The translations under genes were made by a program, and so were the position numbers. The notes beneath the pieces were generated by a model. That model made no database searches, was not told the DNA's origin, and saw only the letters and a program-made list of their open reading frames with translations. A DNA stretch of 64,000 nt, from the NCBI GenBank assembly GCA_964036155.1, contig OZ038422.1:31643201-31707200 (forward strand), in the 5' to 3' direction. The stretch's first letter is position 1. Each line of letters opens with the position of its first letter. Below, in pieces: positions 12,601 through 28,318 of this stretch. This stretch comes from Diploscapter coronatus (taxonomy: Eukaryota; Nematoda; Chromadorea; Rhabditida; Rhabditidae).

Positions 12601-12900
12601 AAGTAGGTATATCTGATGTGCAAGTGTTTAACTTGAATTTGGAATTTCGAAAAACAAAAACATCCCGAATTTAATTCCAATTTGTTAGCAAATTCGATTT
12701 CAAGCTGAATTACGAAATCTCTGAAATCAAATACAAGTTATTTCATCCATAAGCAACAGGATTGCAGTTTCGACTTAACATATTTTTTCATCACGTTCAA
12801 ATATTCAATTTCAGGCTACAGTCTGTACAGCTACGATAATGCCTCTCGAATAAGTGCTACGGTAAAGAGAAATGTTCTTTCAAAAACCTTTGGAAAGTGA
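9677..12900 (+). CDS. CTTNBP2/CTTNBP2NL-like coiled-coil protein
   Basis: Homologue of the cortactin-binding protein 2 N-terminal (CortBP2) family, actin- and STRIPAK-associated coiled-coil proteins. Ten exons: 9677-9790, 10054-10197, 10350-10490, 10734-10911, 11203-11303, 11498-11608, 11652-11839, 12153-12298, 12375-12509 and 12815-12900, giving about 447 residues with consistent phases. The start LLCYLEGELEARDDVIKLL matches the family signature (human LSVMEGELEARDLVIEAL). KCIVLFLIQERKQML matches KQVVLMLVKECKQLS. Residues about 85-260 are charged and heptad-like (long coiled coil). The C-terminal half is Ser/Pro/Thr-rich and disordered, without ankyrin repeats, closer to CTTNBP2NL than CTTNBP2. 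Two in-frame ATGs (9677 and 9680) could both serve. Intron 7 carries a tiny hAT-like element. Confidence 0.85.
11882..11952. mobile_element. Tiny hAT-like inverted-repeat element
   Basis: A 71-base hairpin begins AGCAGGGCTTAA and ends TTAAGCCCTGCT, inside intron 7 of the CTTNBP2-like gene. CAGGG ends are typical of hAT elements. Counting from CAGGG, the flanking 8-mers (GTTATGAG and CTTACGAT) match at 5 of 8 positions, a possible decayed target duplication. Confidence 0.45.
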
Positions 12901-13375
12901 TGATATCTATAAATAGACGGACTGATATAACTCATCATTATCACTCATAAGAATATCTTTATTTTTACACGTATACATTACTCCGTAATTTAAATAAAAA
13001 TTTTGAAGTAAAGCGGGGATTATGATTTAGATTTAGATAAAAAAAAGTGTAGATTTAATTTAGTATGTCATTCATCACCCACTTTAGTTCAATTCAGTAA
13101 AATAATGTCTCAGATTGTTTTGCCAAAAATGAATAAATTTCTAAAAAGAAAAGAGTACGGAAAATATCGGCAAAAGAGAAACAACTCGACATTTTGACAA
13201 CAAGAAATGGCATACTCTTTCTCTAGCCTCCACATATTCAATAGCCTCAATATCATGCTTTTTCATGTCTTATTGTCAAAGCCATATCGTTTCCGATTAA
13301 TCCAAAATATCCTATTCATATATAAACGGAAGAATAGTTGTTGGCTTGAGAGTATAAATTGGAGACTTGATGGAT
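12901..13375. other. Convergent 3' intergenic region
   Basis: AT-rich DNA between the stops of the plus-strand CTTNBP2-like gene and the minus-strand ZC3HC1 gene. It should hold both 3' UTRs and polyadenylation signals (for example an AATAAA-type site near 12989). No coding signal was seen. Confidence 0.6.
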
Positions 13376-15839
13376 TCACCTGGGAGCGTGAGCAGCAGGA
13401 ATAGTAGGTGGCATATTTCCCTGAACGGGGTTACGAATTGGACGAATTGGAGTGGAACATTCCAGCTGCCCAGTTGGTTCCTCTTCAGGCAGAGGCGGTA
13501 CAATCAGTCTGTCGAATCTGCGACGCATCCCGGCCACTTCTTGAAACACATCGCGGGAATCCTGAAGAAATGCACCTAGAGTTCGATAGAAATTGTTATC
13601 GCCATGAAAAGCCTCGAGTCAAACGAGATGACTGAAATTCATGTTTAACCCCTCTAGAATTTTCTTCAATGGCTAGGAATGAGACGAAGCTTTAATTGGA
13701 TGTTCAAAAATCCTATGTTATCATCATTGTTCAAGCCTGGACGAAATTTGAATTCAACCCAGCCATGATCCTTCTTACTGTCAGCGACAATCAACTAAAA
13801 CTTAGGGTTTTTCGAGTGAAAACGAACATCTCGTTTGGGCATGATGGTGTCGAATCTCAGCTGCCAGTTGGTCTGTTTGGTCTGTCCACTCTCATCCACA
13901 TCCAGAAACGGGCACCATTTGTAGTGCGACCTAGTCACATCGAATTTGCCCGGATTCTCCTTGCTGAAATTCAGCTTTCCATACAATAGAAGTTTAATTT
14001 GATAGACTGGGGTTTTCCTGACTAAATCAAGTGGATTTCATTATTTTACCCCATTAAAAGTTGAATGGAATGTGTAGGAACAAATAGTATTTAAGGTCAC
14101 AATGCCTATCAACTGTTAACTTTAACTCGACGAGTTTTTAAGGCTTTGACTCAATATATATATATATATATTTTTTTTTTTATTTTGAAAAATAAGTCGT
14201 TGATTTTGAATCTTAATATTCCAGATTTTTAGAATCTAATTTTATGCCGAGTTTCCCGCCCAAATCTCTAACGGCAGAAAATACCTGAGTCTGATATTGG
14301 CAGTTCTCGCACAGAGGGAGCAGGCAGCAGTGAGAATGGTGGGGGAAGAAGAGGAGGGCAGTAGGGAGAGATGCCAGCCAGCAAGAGAACAGGCCACTAG
14401 ACCGAGAGGCACTTTCTGCAGTTCTTTCGGCAGGCAACGGTTCATCATGTCATCCGTCTGAAAGTCAACACTTTCCCAACCAATTTCGACTCTATCCACC
14501 ATTCAAGATCCATGAATATGAGCAGGAAAGCAAGCGATGATTGATAAGAAAGTAAACGGGGAACACATAAATTGGCAATTGACAGTTCTGATAAAAATAC
14601 GACTTCCTGCAGAGAATTCGATACAACAGTAAAGATAGGTTAGTTTACCTGAAAGTCGACCATGGAGAAGTCCAAATTGCGAGTGGCTTTGATGTTGTCG
14701 ACGATGGCAGAGCGGATCTCGAAGGAGCGCATCGACACCTGGCCGTCTTCGATTCGGGAGCGGAACTGACAGACAATGTCGTGGGCTGTCGACATCAGTT
14801 CGTGGATGTGTCTGCAAAATTGAACACAAATTATTCAAAGCACTAGGTCATCCTTTCTCAATCAAAATGGTGAATCTTACAGCAAATTTTCTCGCTATGC
14901 TATTTTATCAACGTCATAAATGCATGCGGCTTGTATAAACATTTAGACATTCCTTTGAAAAACATTTTTTTAAAAAATGAAAATGTCGCAAAACCTGAGA
15001 CACTTGTAGTAGGTGGTCAACTCGATATCTTGGATGGAAGGCATCTGGACGGAGAGGAATTTCCTGCAGCACTTGCACTGCACAGACTTGTCCTTGAAGT
15101 GCTTCCAGCCCTTCCTCGCCAACTCCCGTGGACTGATCGGGCTGCCTGTCCAATTGTGGATCTGCGGAACAAAATCAAATAAGAAAGGGGAAACCGAAGG
15201 TATAATATTTTGATACCATTGAATGAAAATAAAGACAAGCCAATAAATCCTTCGGTATCCAATAATAAATCTACCTTTTTCTTATATTTTTTCATGTCTT
15301 TTTCCATGTTACTCGAGAGACATTATTTTTTTTTTTTAATATCGAGAGAAACCATTAGAGTGAAATACGGAACCTCGTAACTGCGCAGCAGATCCTCGTA
15401 ACCGAGAGTGTGGGAGGTTGTCGTCTCACTGAAAATGCGCCTCGTTGAATTCATTTTACCACAAAAATGGGCAATTTTATAATATTTGGAAATTTATGAT
15501 CGGATAAATTTTGCTAGATCTAGTCGATTTAAATCGCAATTCTAGTTTTCCAAACTCACAATTAGACGCATAATAATAAGATCAGAATGGGCAAGTAAAC
15601 TTTTCCCTGAACAAATCAGACTTCAAAAACATTGTACAAATTATCTTCGATATTTCTTGAATATAAATTATAAAATTCCCCCACTTTTTGCCATGTGTCT
15701 GTGAGAGTTTCTGCTCGATTCTGGGGGTTTTTACAGGCAGCTGGCAGTCGATCTGCCCGATCGCCCTCAGGAAATCCCTCTTCAGCTGTCGTCTCTTCAT
15801 TTCACTCTCTTCCACTGCATCAATTTGCTGTTGCTGCAT
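13376..15839 (-). CDS. ZC3HC1: ZC3HC1/NIPA, C3HC zinc-finger protein
   Basis: Homologue of NIPA (ZC3HC1), in vertebrates an F-box-like SCF subunit acting on cyclin B1 and a nuclear-basket protein. Exons on the minus strand: 15839-15685, 15428-15374, 15161-14995, 14811-14649, 14457-14285, 13963-13828 and 13561-13376, giving 344 residues. The C3HC finger is visible: Cys99-x2-Cys102 in SVQCKCCRKF, with His136-x3-Cys140 in STAHDIVC. Upstream WTGSPISPRELARKGW matches the family. A second domain contains LVACSLAGWHLS and the CSLCAR pair (human ILSVCGWACSS and CSQCMR), then HYKWCPFLD (human HRDWCPWV). The tail is short and Pro-rich. The last intron uses the donor GAT|GTTCGT. The start is the first in-frame ATG, followed by a poly-Gln stretch. 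Confidence 0.9.
14155..14181. repeat. AT dinucleotide and poly-T tract
   Basis: A run of alternating TA followed by T-rich sequence inside the intron before ZC3HC1 exon 6. A simple sequence repeat with no other role apparent. Confidence 0.7.
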
Positions 15840-16685
15840 TGTTTTCTATATGTTCTAAAATATGCAGCATTCAGATCTACAAGAACATATTAGGTGCTTT
15901 CGAATGGAACTGCTGTACACTTTTAGAAATTATAATTTTTCTCGAATTTCGTTGACGACTATAATTTTTGAACGGTTCCAGAATAGTTAGGTGGCATTTT
16001 TTGTGAAATTCTTTTCTCAGTTTAATATTTGCAGAAGAAAAATTTCCACGGAATTGCCTAATTAACGAGATTACTAATGAGAATAAAAATTTAAACCGAT
16101 TTTTGCTTTATAAAGTGGGCAGAGCTTGCGAATGTTAAATACTCCCCATTGTCTGAGATGAGTCCTTGTAAAGAAAGGAGAACGAGGTACCCGTGAGCCT
16201 TAGTCTAGTGCCTGCTCGGTTTTGCCCACTACTCTCTTATTTCCCTCTAGTCTCGATGCGTGCGTCTCGCAGGTTATAGGCGCAGAGTGTATATGACAAG
16301 GCTCATCTCGAGGGCAATGGAGACTAGGATAAAGTAAAATCATAGAAAAATTCTAAATATCATCCATGGCTAAATAACCATCAAATTTCTGAAAACAAAA
16401 TATAAATAATTATAGCGATGTTTATTCCCTTGAAGAAATTATAAGAAGTAAAATGAACAGCTAAAAAACTAGGTCTCCAAAATCAACAATAACGACAAAG
16501 AAAAAAGACCTAGAAAATTTTCAATTTTTTATGAGCAAAGAAACCGTAAAATGAAAATGTCTAAAGTAGAAAATAAAGACCCGCAAAAGTTACAATATTT
16601 TTGAACACCATTCGAATTTTCACCGAATCGAACCAAAGGAAAAGAAGAAAAGGAGGGATAAGGCCTGCAAACTTGAAGAAGCAAG
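15840..16685. other. Intergenic region between CDC7 and ZC3HC1
   Basis: Holds the 3' end of CDC7 and the upstream region of ZC3HC1 (both minus). An inverted repeat at 16142-16322 is the only structured feature. The rest is AT-rich with no coding signal. Confidence 0.6.
16142..16322. repeat. Inverted repeat of about 32-base arms
   Basis: The left arm begins CTCCCCATTGTCTGAGATGA and the right arm, read on the minus strand, begins CTCCATTGCCCTCGAGATGA. The 181-base unit includes a palindromic, relatively GC-rich interior. It could be a MITE or a structured 5' UTR/promoter element of ZC3HC1. No target duplication was identified. Confidence 0.5.
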
Positions 16686-20536
<3,851 letters not shown>

Positions 20537-21025
20537 TTCAACGATTCCTCAAACCAGAAAAATTAACGATGAAAACGTCAAAATTCAAAACGAACTGCAC
20601 GAAAATAGGGGCGTAGTTTTGAAGGAGAGAAGCGCAATGCATTTACGCATTGGAACATGAATGCGCTCGACAAAATGAAGGTAGATTGAGCCAAGCCTCG
20701 GATTGAAAATAGGTAATTCTTCCGGAAAAAGATGCTGACATACAGAATCAACTTTATTTTGGTAAATAAAATGTTCTAAATCAACGACAAAAAGGCAGAA
20801 GAACCCAATTGCTAAATCAATTATCACAGAAAGAAAAATTCATAGATCAGTGAACTAGAGAGAACTAATCACCATTTCAACTACAAATACTGATCAACTA
20901 ATCATACCCGGAATGGTCAATACAAATCGCGAATCAGATTAACGAGAAGAAATAAATAGTTTAACAAGTCAGATTCACATAAAATTGGAAAGATTAATAT
21001 TTCTCACAATCTCTATCCCTAACTA
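20537..21025. other. Region upstream of CDC7
   Basis: AT-rich presumed promoter/5' UTR of CDC7. A TTTGAG|GAATC acceptor-like site lies 11 bases before the CDC7 ATG. No other feature. Confidence 0.5.
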
Positions 21026-21320
21026 CTATTTCGCCTGGTCGCGAAGTCGCGGCATTTTCAAAGGCCCAAAATTCTTGTCGAAAACGATTGATTTATTGTC
21101 TGATGGCAAAGTTAAGCGTGGATTTGGATGTGAGAGGCATCGTCGTTTACAAAAGTCAGTCGGTTCTGCCTCCAATTCTGTAAATGAAATGATAAACCAA
21201 TCGATTTCGACAAAAGCATTCATGTCTTTTCTGCAAACTCACGAGAAGCATATTGTGCTTCAGCATCTTCAGTCCATCCTATTCCATTTTTGCTGCTGGA
21301 ACAACTGATCGAAGTTTATC
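21026..21320 (-). CDS. Candidate C-terminal exons of an unidentified gene
   Basis: Two minus-strand exons are suggested. The last, 21177-21026, is open for 50 codons to a TAG and includes PSDNKSIVFDKNFGPLK and PRLRDQAK. It is preceded by a TTTACAG acceptor at phase 1. The exon before it ends at 21243 with a strong GTGAGT donor in the matching phase and reads KNGIGWTEDAEAQYAS. Its upstream boundary is unclear; an in-frame stop near 21318 forces an acceptor after that point. No start codon or further exon was found and no family is recognised. Coding status is an inference from phase and splice sites only. Confidence 0.35.
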
Positions 21321-22190
21321 ATTTTGGATGCTGAAACAAAAAAATAAAAAATTCAACGGAATCCAGGAAATACTCTCGCTTTGCAAGTTAGTCAACTTAT
21401 TCTTTTTAAGAAGCGATAAGCGATTGTGAAATGTGTTTATTTTTATTCCTAGAAATGCCTTTCTTCTTTAAATTAGGGTATTTTATTGAAATTGCGTGCT
21501 GTTTTCTGTAAATGGCGGTATTTTGTGAAATTGAAAATTCCCTTGAAACATATATGCTTCCCGTTGTAAATAACCGAGTATTTATGATAATGACTGACTC
21601 TGGCGGCGAGATTGAATTTTGATCAATATGAACTTGTCAATATCTTGACATAACGCATACTTTTACTTATTGCGCACTGAAATCGCAGTGTTATGTTCTT
21701 TCCGAGTTACCAAGGCGTCGTATCTGCATGAAGATGCAGAAGTTTAGTTTACTCAACTCAGTTTAACCTTTCACGATTATGCTGATCAACATGTCTGTTA
21801 ATTCAAAATAATACCAAGGGAATTTGAGGTCACTTTATCCTAGATTAACTATCTGCAACAAGTTTTTCTTCTCTTTTTACGAGGTCTTTTTCATGTCATT
21901 TTTATATACAAACTCCGTCAACTCAATTTACTTGTTCATTTCACTCGAATTTTTACCCTATTGCTACTATTGATTTATCTGCATTAGTTTCTCTATCGAA
22001 TTGTCTACGATTTTGGTTTGTTTTCTATTTTATCCCATATTTGAAAAAGGATCTTCAACAGACTATTTTTAGTTTTCGTTTTTTGACTCAACTTGTTCTA
22101 ATTATTTCAGGTTTCTAATAACTGGTCCCCGTATTTTAATTCTAGCAGTTCTATTCAAATCTAACTGCACTTTGTAAAAATTTTCTCTAA

Positions 22191-23383
22191 ATGACTCAGC
22201 TGCATCAATTAATTCTACCATTTCTACCTTTCGTCATTTCTCTATCTTCTTCGTCGCCAAAACCGGATATTGATGAAGATCTAAAGTGTATGTTAGAATT
22301 TTGAGATATGTTTATCGTGCACTTTTTAGTAAAAATGTCTGAAACTGCCGCAGATTATTTTGAGAGTCTCTGGAAGGACTTGTCGAATGAAACAATGAAG
22401 GAAAATGATAAGGCACGTTAAATCAGACATTTTCGGCGATTTGAGTTTATCGCAACGTCTGAATATATGAAGTTGTTTCATTAGCTATGATGATTGAAAT
22501 TGAATATCTTTACACGACTTCACTTCATCAAAAAATCGTTAATTTTTTCACGCTAATATTATGTCGTGATAAATCTAAATTACAGATATTTCTTGACTGA
22601 AACACAGTACATGAAAAAATAGGAATGAAACTTTTCCTGGCTTTTAAACTTTTCTCTCGAACTACCAATTTGAAACTTGATAAATATACTCGAATCCTGC
22701 TGATATTTCTGAACTTTCAGTTTATCACTGTGGCGATCATGCGTGATTTTAGCGCTGAATTGAAAGAAGTTGCTATTTTGAAATATTTCAAGGATAGGAT
22801 TGAAAAATCAACCAAACAAGAAAATGAGATTTTAGTGAGTTCGTTAGAAATTCGCACGATCAGTTAGAAACGAAAATTATTAACTACAGACTAAGAAACT
22901 GGAGGGATATTTTAACATAGCGAAAATTCACGATGCAATTGAAGAAAAAATCCTGGAAAATGCATCATTAGCAGTAAGTTAGTTTGAAACTCTGAAAATA
23001 ACTTGTAGAATTGTCGAAATTGTTAAGTCTAAATTATTTTTCTTTCTAAAATTTAATATAAAATTTGGTAAATATTTAGCTAAAAGCAGCAGTTTCTAAT
23101 GGTGAAATATTGGTGAGCAATTCCTACACTTTTATGCGATTCAATCGACTCAAGCGAGTTGAAGCTGTAGGATCAAATCAAAATTTCTGAAAGTTGCTTA
23201 CAAAATTTAGATCCATTCGATTTACAAAGATCTAAATGAAAAGGACACGGAAACATTTATATTGGCTGTTGGGGTTGTTCACGTAAGAATCTAACTTCAG
23301 GAACGAAAGGATGGCATAATTTCATTTAGAAAATGGCAATGAAATTTGGAATTATCAAATGTAATCCGTCATTTATGGGATAG
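22191..23383 (+). CDS. Putative small secreted helical protein, seven exons
   Basis: Not recognised as a known family. Seven short exons join in phase: 22191-22287, 22330-22412, 22721-22834, 22890-22973, 23080-23112, 23211-23282 and 23330-23383 (TAG), giving 178 residues. The first 20 residues have a hydrophobic core (LILPFLPFVISL), a likely signal peptide. The mature part is rich in Lys/Glu with amphipathic helices (ELKEVAILKYFKDRIEK, IHDAIEEKILENASLA) and a single Cys near the end. Internal donors after exons 3-6 are good (GTGAGT, GTAAGT, GTGAGC, GTAAGA). Intron 2 needs a GC donor (AAG|GCACGT) to stay in phase, so exon 2 is the weakest join. Small secreted helical proteins (DUF148/SXP-RAL-2, FAR and others) are common in nematodes, but I cannot match one. 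Confidence 0.6.
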
Positions 23384-25500
23384 TCCCTAGCTTGGAATTC
23401 CGAAGAATTAGTTTAGTGCAAATGAGGACAGAGAACATTCATAATTTTGTGGTATTTATGCTTTACTGCGGTTGGAAGTGTTGCTTTTATTTTAGCATTT
23501 ATCTCTATTTATTGAAAATTCGATAAATTTAAACTAAAATTTATACGGATCATACCTATTCTTATTCTTGTCAGTTTTCGTATAGCAGCCAAAGCATATT
23601 TGTTGATTCGTACAAGTCAATGTAATTTCTGAAAAAATGAGGAATGAACATATTCGATTCCGTTGGACAAATTGACTAATTAGTGGACGCAGCTGCAGAT
23701 GGACCACATGTAACAGCATGTTTCTTCCATTTCTCCATTCAGATGTTTTCTATATACCCCATTTCTAATTTATCATATTTTTCCCTTTACATTTTCATTA
23801 CATCTGCATGCTCATAGCAATTTGCCTTTCGGATAAAGTTTGCATAATTTTAGTCTGTTGAATGAAGTAATCGAGTTTTCAATTGAAAAGAATTTCAACT
23901 ATATTTATCTTGTTTTTATTCTTCGCCTACTCAATTCCGTTTTTACAACTCATTTCAGTATCGTTAGAGAGCGCAAGCTCCGTCCCTTTGCAAAAGCGAG
24001 GCAGTGTTCAAAAATGATAGTACGGGGACCCCCAAAATAGGAGGCAAATCATGTTTAGACTGCGAAGGCATAAAAAGGTCTAATCTAGATCGATGATAAA
24101 TAATGATAAATCTCATAAACTAATCTGCCCAAAAATCAACTCGTGATTTTTGCATCCGCGAGGTTTTGTATTGCAAGAATGTGTTCATTTAGGGGTTAGC
24201 TGAGTCATTTTTCTGAGTACGCCAAAATCTTAGTAATATCTTTGCGAATATTTTGACACCACATTTGACCGTTTCGCATGCAACTTGGGGAGCCGTTTGC
24301 GCTCTCTAATTATCGTTCTTGTTTCTAACTTTAGCTTCTTCATCTTGAATAAGCAGCAGATGTGATTAATTGGACAAACGCATCGTAAATCATTATTAGT
24401 TCTTCGCATTCTTGTTTGCATCTTATTACTGACGATCCAAATAAAATTCTAAGAAATCTTTTCGTGTTCAGCAAACTCCAGTCCATCTTCAAATCTCTGG
24501 AAACCTAATGTATTAAAAGCTCTTGTTTGAAATTCTCAAATTTAGGCTACGTTTATTGATTGTCACTTGCTTTCAGCAATACTTGTAAGTTATATCTATT
24601 TGAACTCTTTCAGTTTCGTTTCAACTTTTCACTTTCCACTTGAAGTGTCAATGATTGCCACTTGTAATTATGAAATCATGCAGCTACAGATAACAGATAC
24701 CTGGGAATGCAATTTGAAATGACTATTCCATTCGTCATTGATTATTCACTGACAATGTGTCCTTATCCTTGTTTATTGCTAATCGTCAGCGCCTATTGCA
24801 GTAAATTTATTATTAATTTGGTCAATTTAACCAATGAAAGTGTTTGAATATATAACAATTCGAAGCTATAAACTTCATGCTTTTCTATCGAGATTAAAAT
24901 AAGTCTAGAAAATCAAAACAATTCCTCGATCAATTGCTCAAATCTCCATTTCTGTGTTTCTGTTTGTTGTTCTGTCAGATTCGCTCTGCTTTCTTCTTTT
25001 CCTCTCTTTTCTTTCATTCTTCGATCTTCCAAAATTTATCTATTTTTTTCAATCGTTAATTTTTTTTTACAAATTTTTCAAATCTCGAATTTGCGACGGT
25101 GCGTCATTTTGTTAGTATATCATACTGCGATAGGTCATTCAAAATCAATGATACCCCTAGAAATGGTCGGCAAGTTGCTAAAATAATCACAAAAATACAA
25201 ATATTGACCAATTTTAAAGCCGAATATAATTTGTAAAATTTTTCTTTAAAATTTGCAATTTTCAAACATCATTTTCTAACGCAGTTTTGCTATCATTCCT
25301 CAGCTCTTATTCATGCAGTTGCGAAATTTGCTGGTTATTTGCTCAAAAATCAACGAATCAAAGTTGTGTTGTGCAGTACCAGTTATCAGTTTCTTCAATG
25401 CAATCTTATTCACAACAATTCACTGATTTTAAAGTTTGCAATATTCATTTATCCTTTCGTTTTTGCTTTAAGTGAGAGATTATCACGGATTAGTCTAGTA
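23384..25500. other. AT-rich noncoding region
   Basis: Downstream of the small secreted gene. Contains an inverted-repeat element (23964-24309). Open frames here lack splice or family support. Confidence 0.55.
23964..24309. mobile_element. Candidate inverted-repeat element with TTAGAGAGCGCAA ends
   Basis: A 346-base unit starts TTAGAGAGCGCAAGC and ends with the reverse complement TTGCGCTCTCTAA, with weaker complementarity further in. No ORF. The target duplication is ambiguous because the flanking TTA/TAA are part of the palindrome. Confidence 0.45.
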
Positions 25501-28253
25501 TCACTTTTTATCCGACTCTAAATTTATCTAATCCGGTTTATTTTTCAATTTTCCAAATAGGGAATATCGATTTTCTGTTGCTGCTCCATTCTCATTCTTT
25601 CCGTCTTCAAAAATGTATCGTTTCTGTCAGAAGAATCGCTTGCAACGTGATGCAGAAACGGAGAGGCGCATTGTTTTGGTCTTTTTATATTCTTTCTGCA
25701 TCTTTTCCATCTCTTCACTCATTTTACTCTTTCTTCATTTTTCTCATTTTTGTTTCTCTGCTAACTAGCCATCATATTTGTGCAAATAAGCAGTGGCCGC
25801 GTGAACAAAAAAGTCGACCGAGTTTTTGCCTCGCGATGGAAAATGAGCTAATCGGATTCGTTGCTGCGCACAGTTCGTGTATTTCACGCTTATGAACAGA
25901 GATGAGCAGTAATCGATGTTTCATGTTTTCTACACCTTGGAATAAGCTACCGAACAAAATCTTGTGTATTCGTTTTGCGTCGACATTTATATTCTCTGCT
26001 AATAGATTTCCAAAATTATTCTATATTTCTTCTTGCCGATAATGTCAATTTATTCTTCTTCAATTCTCCAATGTTTGTTTACTTTTGTCTGCAGGTATTT
26101 TCAACGTTTCCTCCCTTTCACAACAATGCATTGCGTATTGTCGCATTTTGTACTCTAGCCCGATTTGTGTCGGTATTTTTGCATCTCACTTTCTCACATT
26201 CCCTCATATCGGTAGTTCGTTATTTTCTTTTCTCGTTTAGTTTAGTTAGGCACAAATTGTGATTAGTCATTTCATTACTTGTTGAAATTGATCGCATTGA
26301 AGCGAGGAAGAAATCAATGATCAGCTCTCATCATTCGATGGATTTTCTCAGTGAGCTACCGGAACAGCATCGTTGACACAGCAGAATTCTCTCAGTCTGA
26401 GTAGTTCTCCGCTTCTTAATCTTCGAAAGACTGCATTCTCGCTGCTTTGTTCTCCTTCCTTCGATCTCCCGCTTATCGCCTTCGTGTTCGTCCCGTGATG
26501 CAATGAGTAAACTAGCAAATCCGCAACACGTTGACATCGATACATTCGTCGTATTGTACAGAACATAAGTTTTTACGCAAATGTAGCAATGTTGGAAGAT
26601 TTATTCGTTGGAAATTATTCTGTTCTTCAATTTCAAGAAAAATAACCCGGATAGTTGTATCATCATGATCAAATGGGATGAAAAGCTAATGCTAATCAAC
26701 ATTTCAGTATTATCCAAATCTTCATTTTTGGTTTTTGAGCATGGATTCATAATGATCAGTTTTATTTGTACACGATAATGTTTCAGTTTGACAAAATAAC
26801 CATCAAGACGCTCCCCTTTTCACCCCTTCTAGACAATAATCATAGTGGCTATCGAATAAAATTGAACTGTGCATTAACGTTTTCTTCTCACAAATTTTCA
26901 TCGCCATTTTTCAGTTCGTTTTGTTTGAATTCTGATTCAATCCCGTTTCTCTTTTGCTCATTTCTGCAAGGCTGCATTTGGACATTCGAAACTCGTCAAC
27001 CTTTCCTTCCTTCCTTTGCATTGTCTTCCCATTTCCTCATGTGCTCTCATTGCACTTTCCATTTTATTTTCGAACTTTTTTATTGTTCATTTTAAATTTA
27101 GTGATATTTAACGGTTCAAACATCATTTATTCATGTTTTCATAGTCTGTTGTTGATGTGCTTGATAATTTCAATCAGCTGAGAACCAACAATTCGTTCTC
27201 ATGACGCACACACAGTTCATTTGCATATTCCCGAATGAAGATCCCCAATCAGTTCGAATTGTTCCCGAACCCTCTTCCATCATTCAGTCAATCGATTCGA
27301 TTCAATTCGACTTTACCCTTGTCCTCCGATCAGGGGAGTGACTTTTCTGACAAACTGCCTGCAGTTTTCGTGAGGAACACTCCCATAATTTTGTCTGACC
27401 TTACTTAGGTTACTCCTTCCATTTCCTTACAAAGCAACTAACTCCTCCGACTTTTCACTCAAATGCATTAGTTAGAATTCTGAAATTCAATGAGATGCAT
27501 TGAAATTCGATCGATGTCTGCATGAATTTCACGCAAATTGACTTGTTTGAATTTGAATTGAGAGATGTGCAATGTGAAAGAGTCGGACAATTGAATGGAG
27601 GCAATTCATTGTCAGCGCAGTGCAAATGCAAATGTCGGTAGTTTTCTTTGGGTTGACTCAGAATCAGCTGCTGCTTCTCCTGCCTTCGGCTTCAGAATCT
27701 GTTTGAATATGTAGATTGCGTCAGTCGCGGGTGCATTTCTTCTCCCTCTGCATCCTTTCTGCTTTGCATCGGAATCAGTCAGTCAGGATGGAAGACATCC
27801 AATTCGAGCGCCAACCGGTTGCATTTCATTTTTCGATCAGTGAAACCTTGTTTTATCGCTCATTCGAATATCTTTATCTCCTGAATCTTTTGAACTGACC
27901 AATTTCTAAAGAGAATTAATCCATTGATAATAGCAAATTCTCAAAAAATTAGCATACACTCTGTTTACGGGTCCTATATATGAAGTTTAACTTTTCAGCT
28001 TTAATATCGTAGCGGGAATGATAAAGTAAATCTTATCGCATCTAGTTCTCATGCATTCGGATGTAATTTTCCTCTCGAAATCGTTTTCGAATTGAGCCGG
28101 TTTGGTAGCCAATCGGTCGTTCAGTCTTTCATTGATTGTTTCGGCTGATTTTCAAAGTGATTTGTCTGAAACTTTCTTGCGTTTGTGTGTTCGATTGCCT
28201 TCATTCCCTCATTCATTCATATTTATTGCTCGGTTCTCGTCTGTTCATTCATC

Positions 28254-28318
28254 CAGTCAGTCAGTCAGTCAGTCAGTCAGTCAGTCAGTCAGTCAGTCAG
28301 TCAGTCAGTCAGTCAGTC
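28254..28318. repeat. (CAGT)n microsatellite
   Basis: About 16 tandem CAGT units in a pyrimidine-rich context. A 4-base unit reads as a repeating SVSQ-type peptide in all plus-strand frames, producing overlapping long ORFs that are not genes. Confidence 0.95.
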
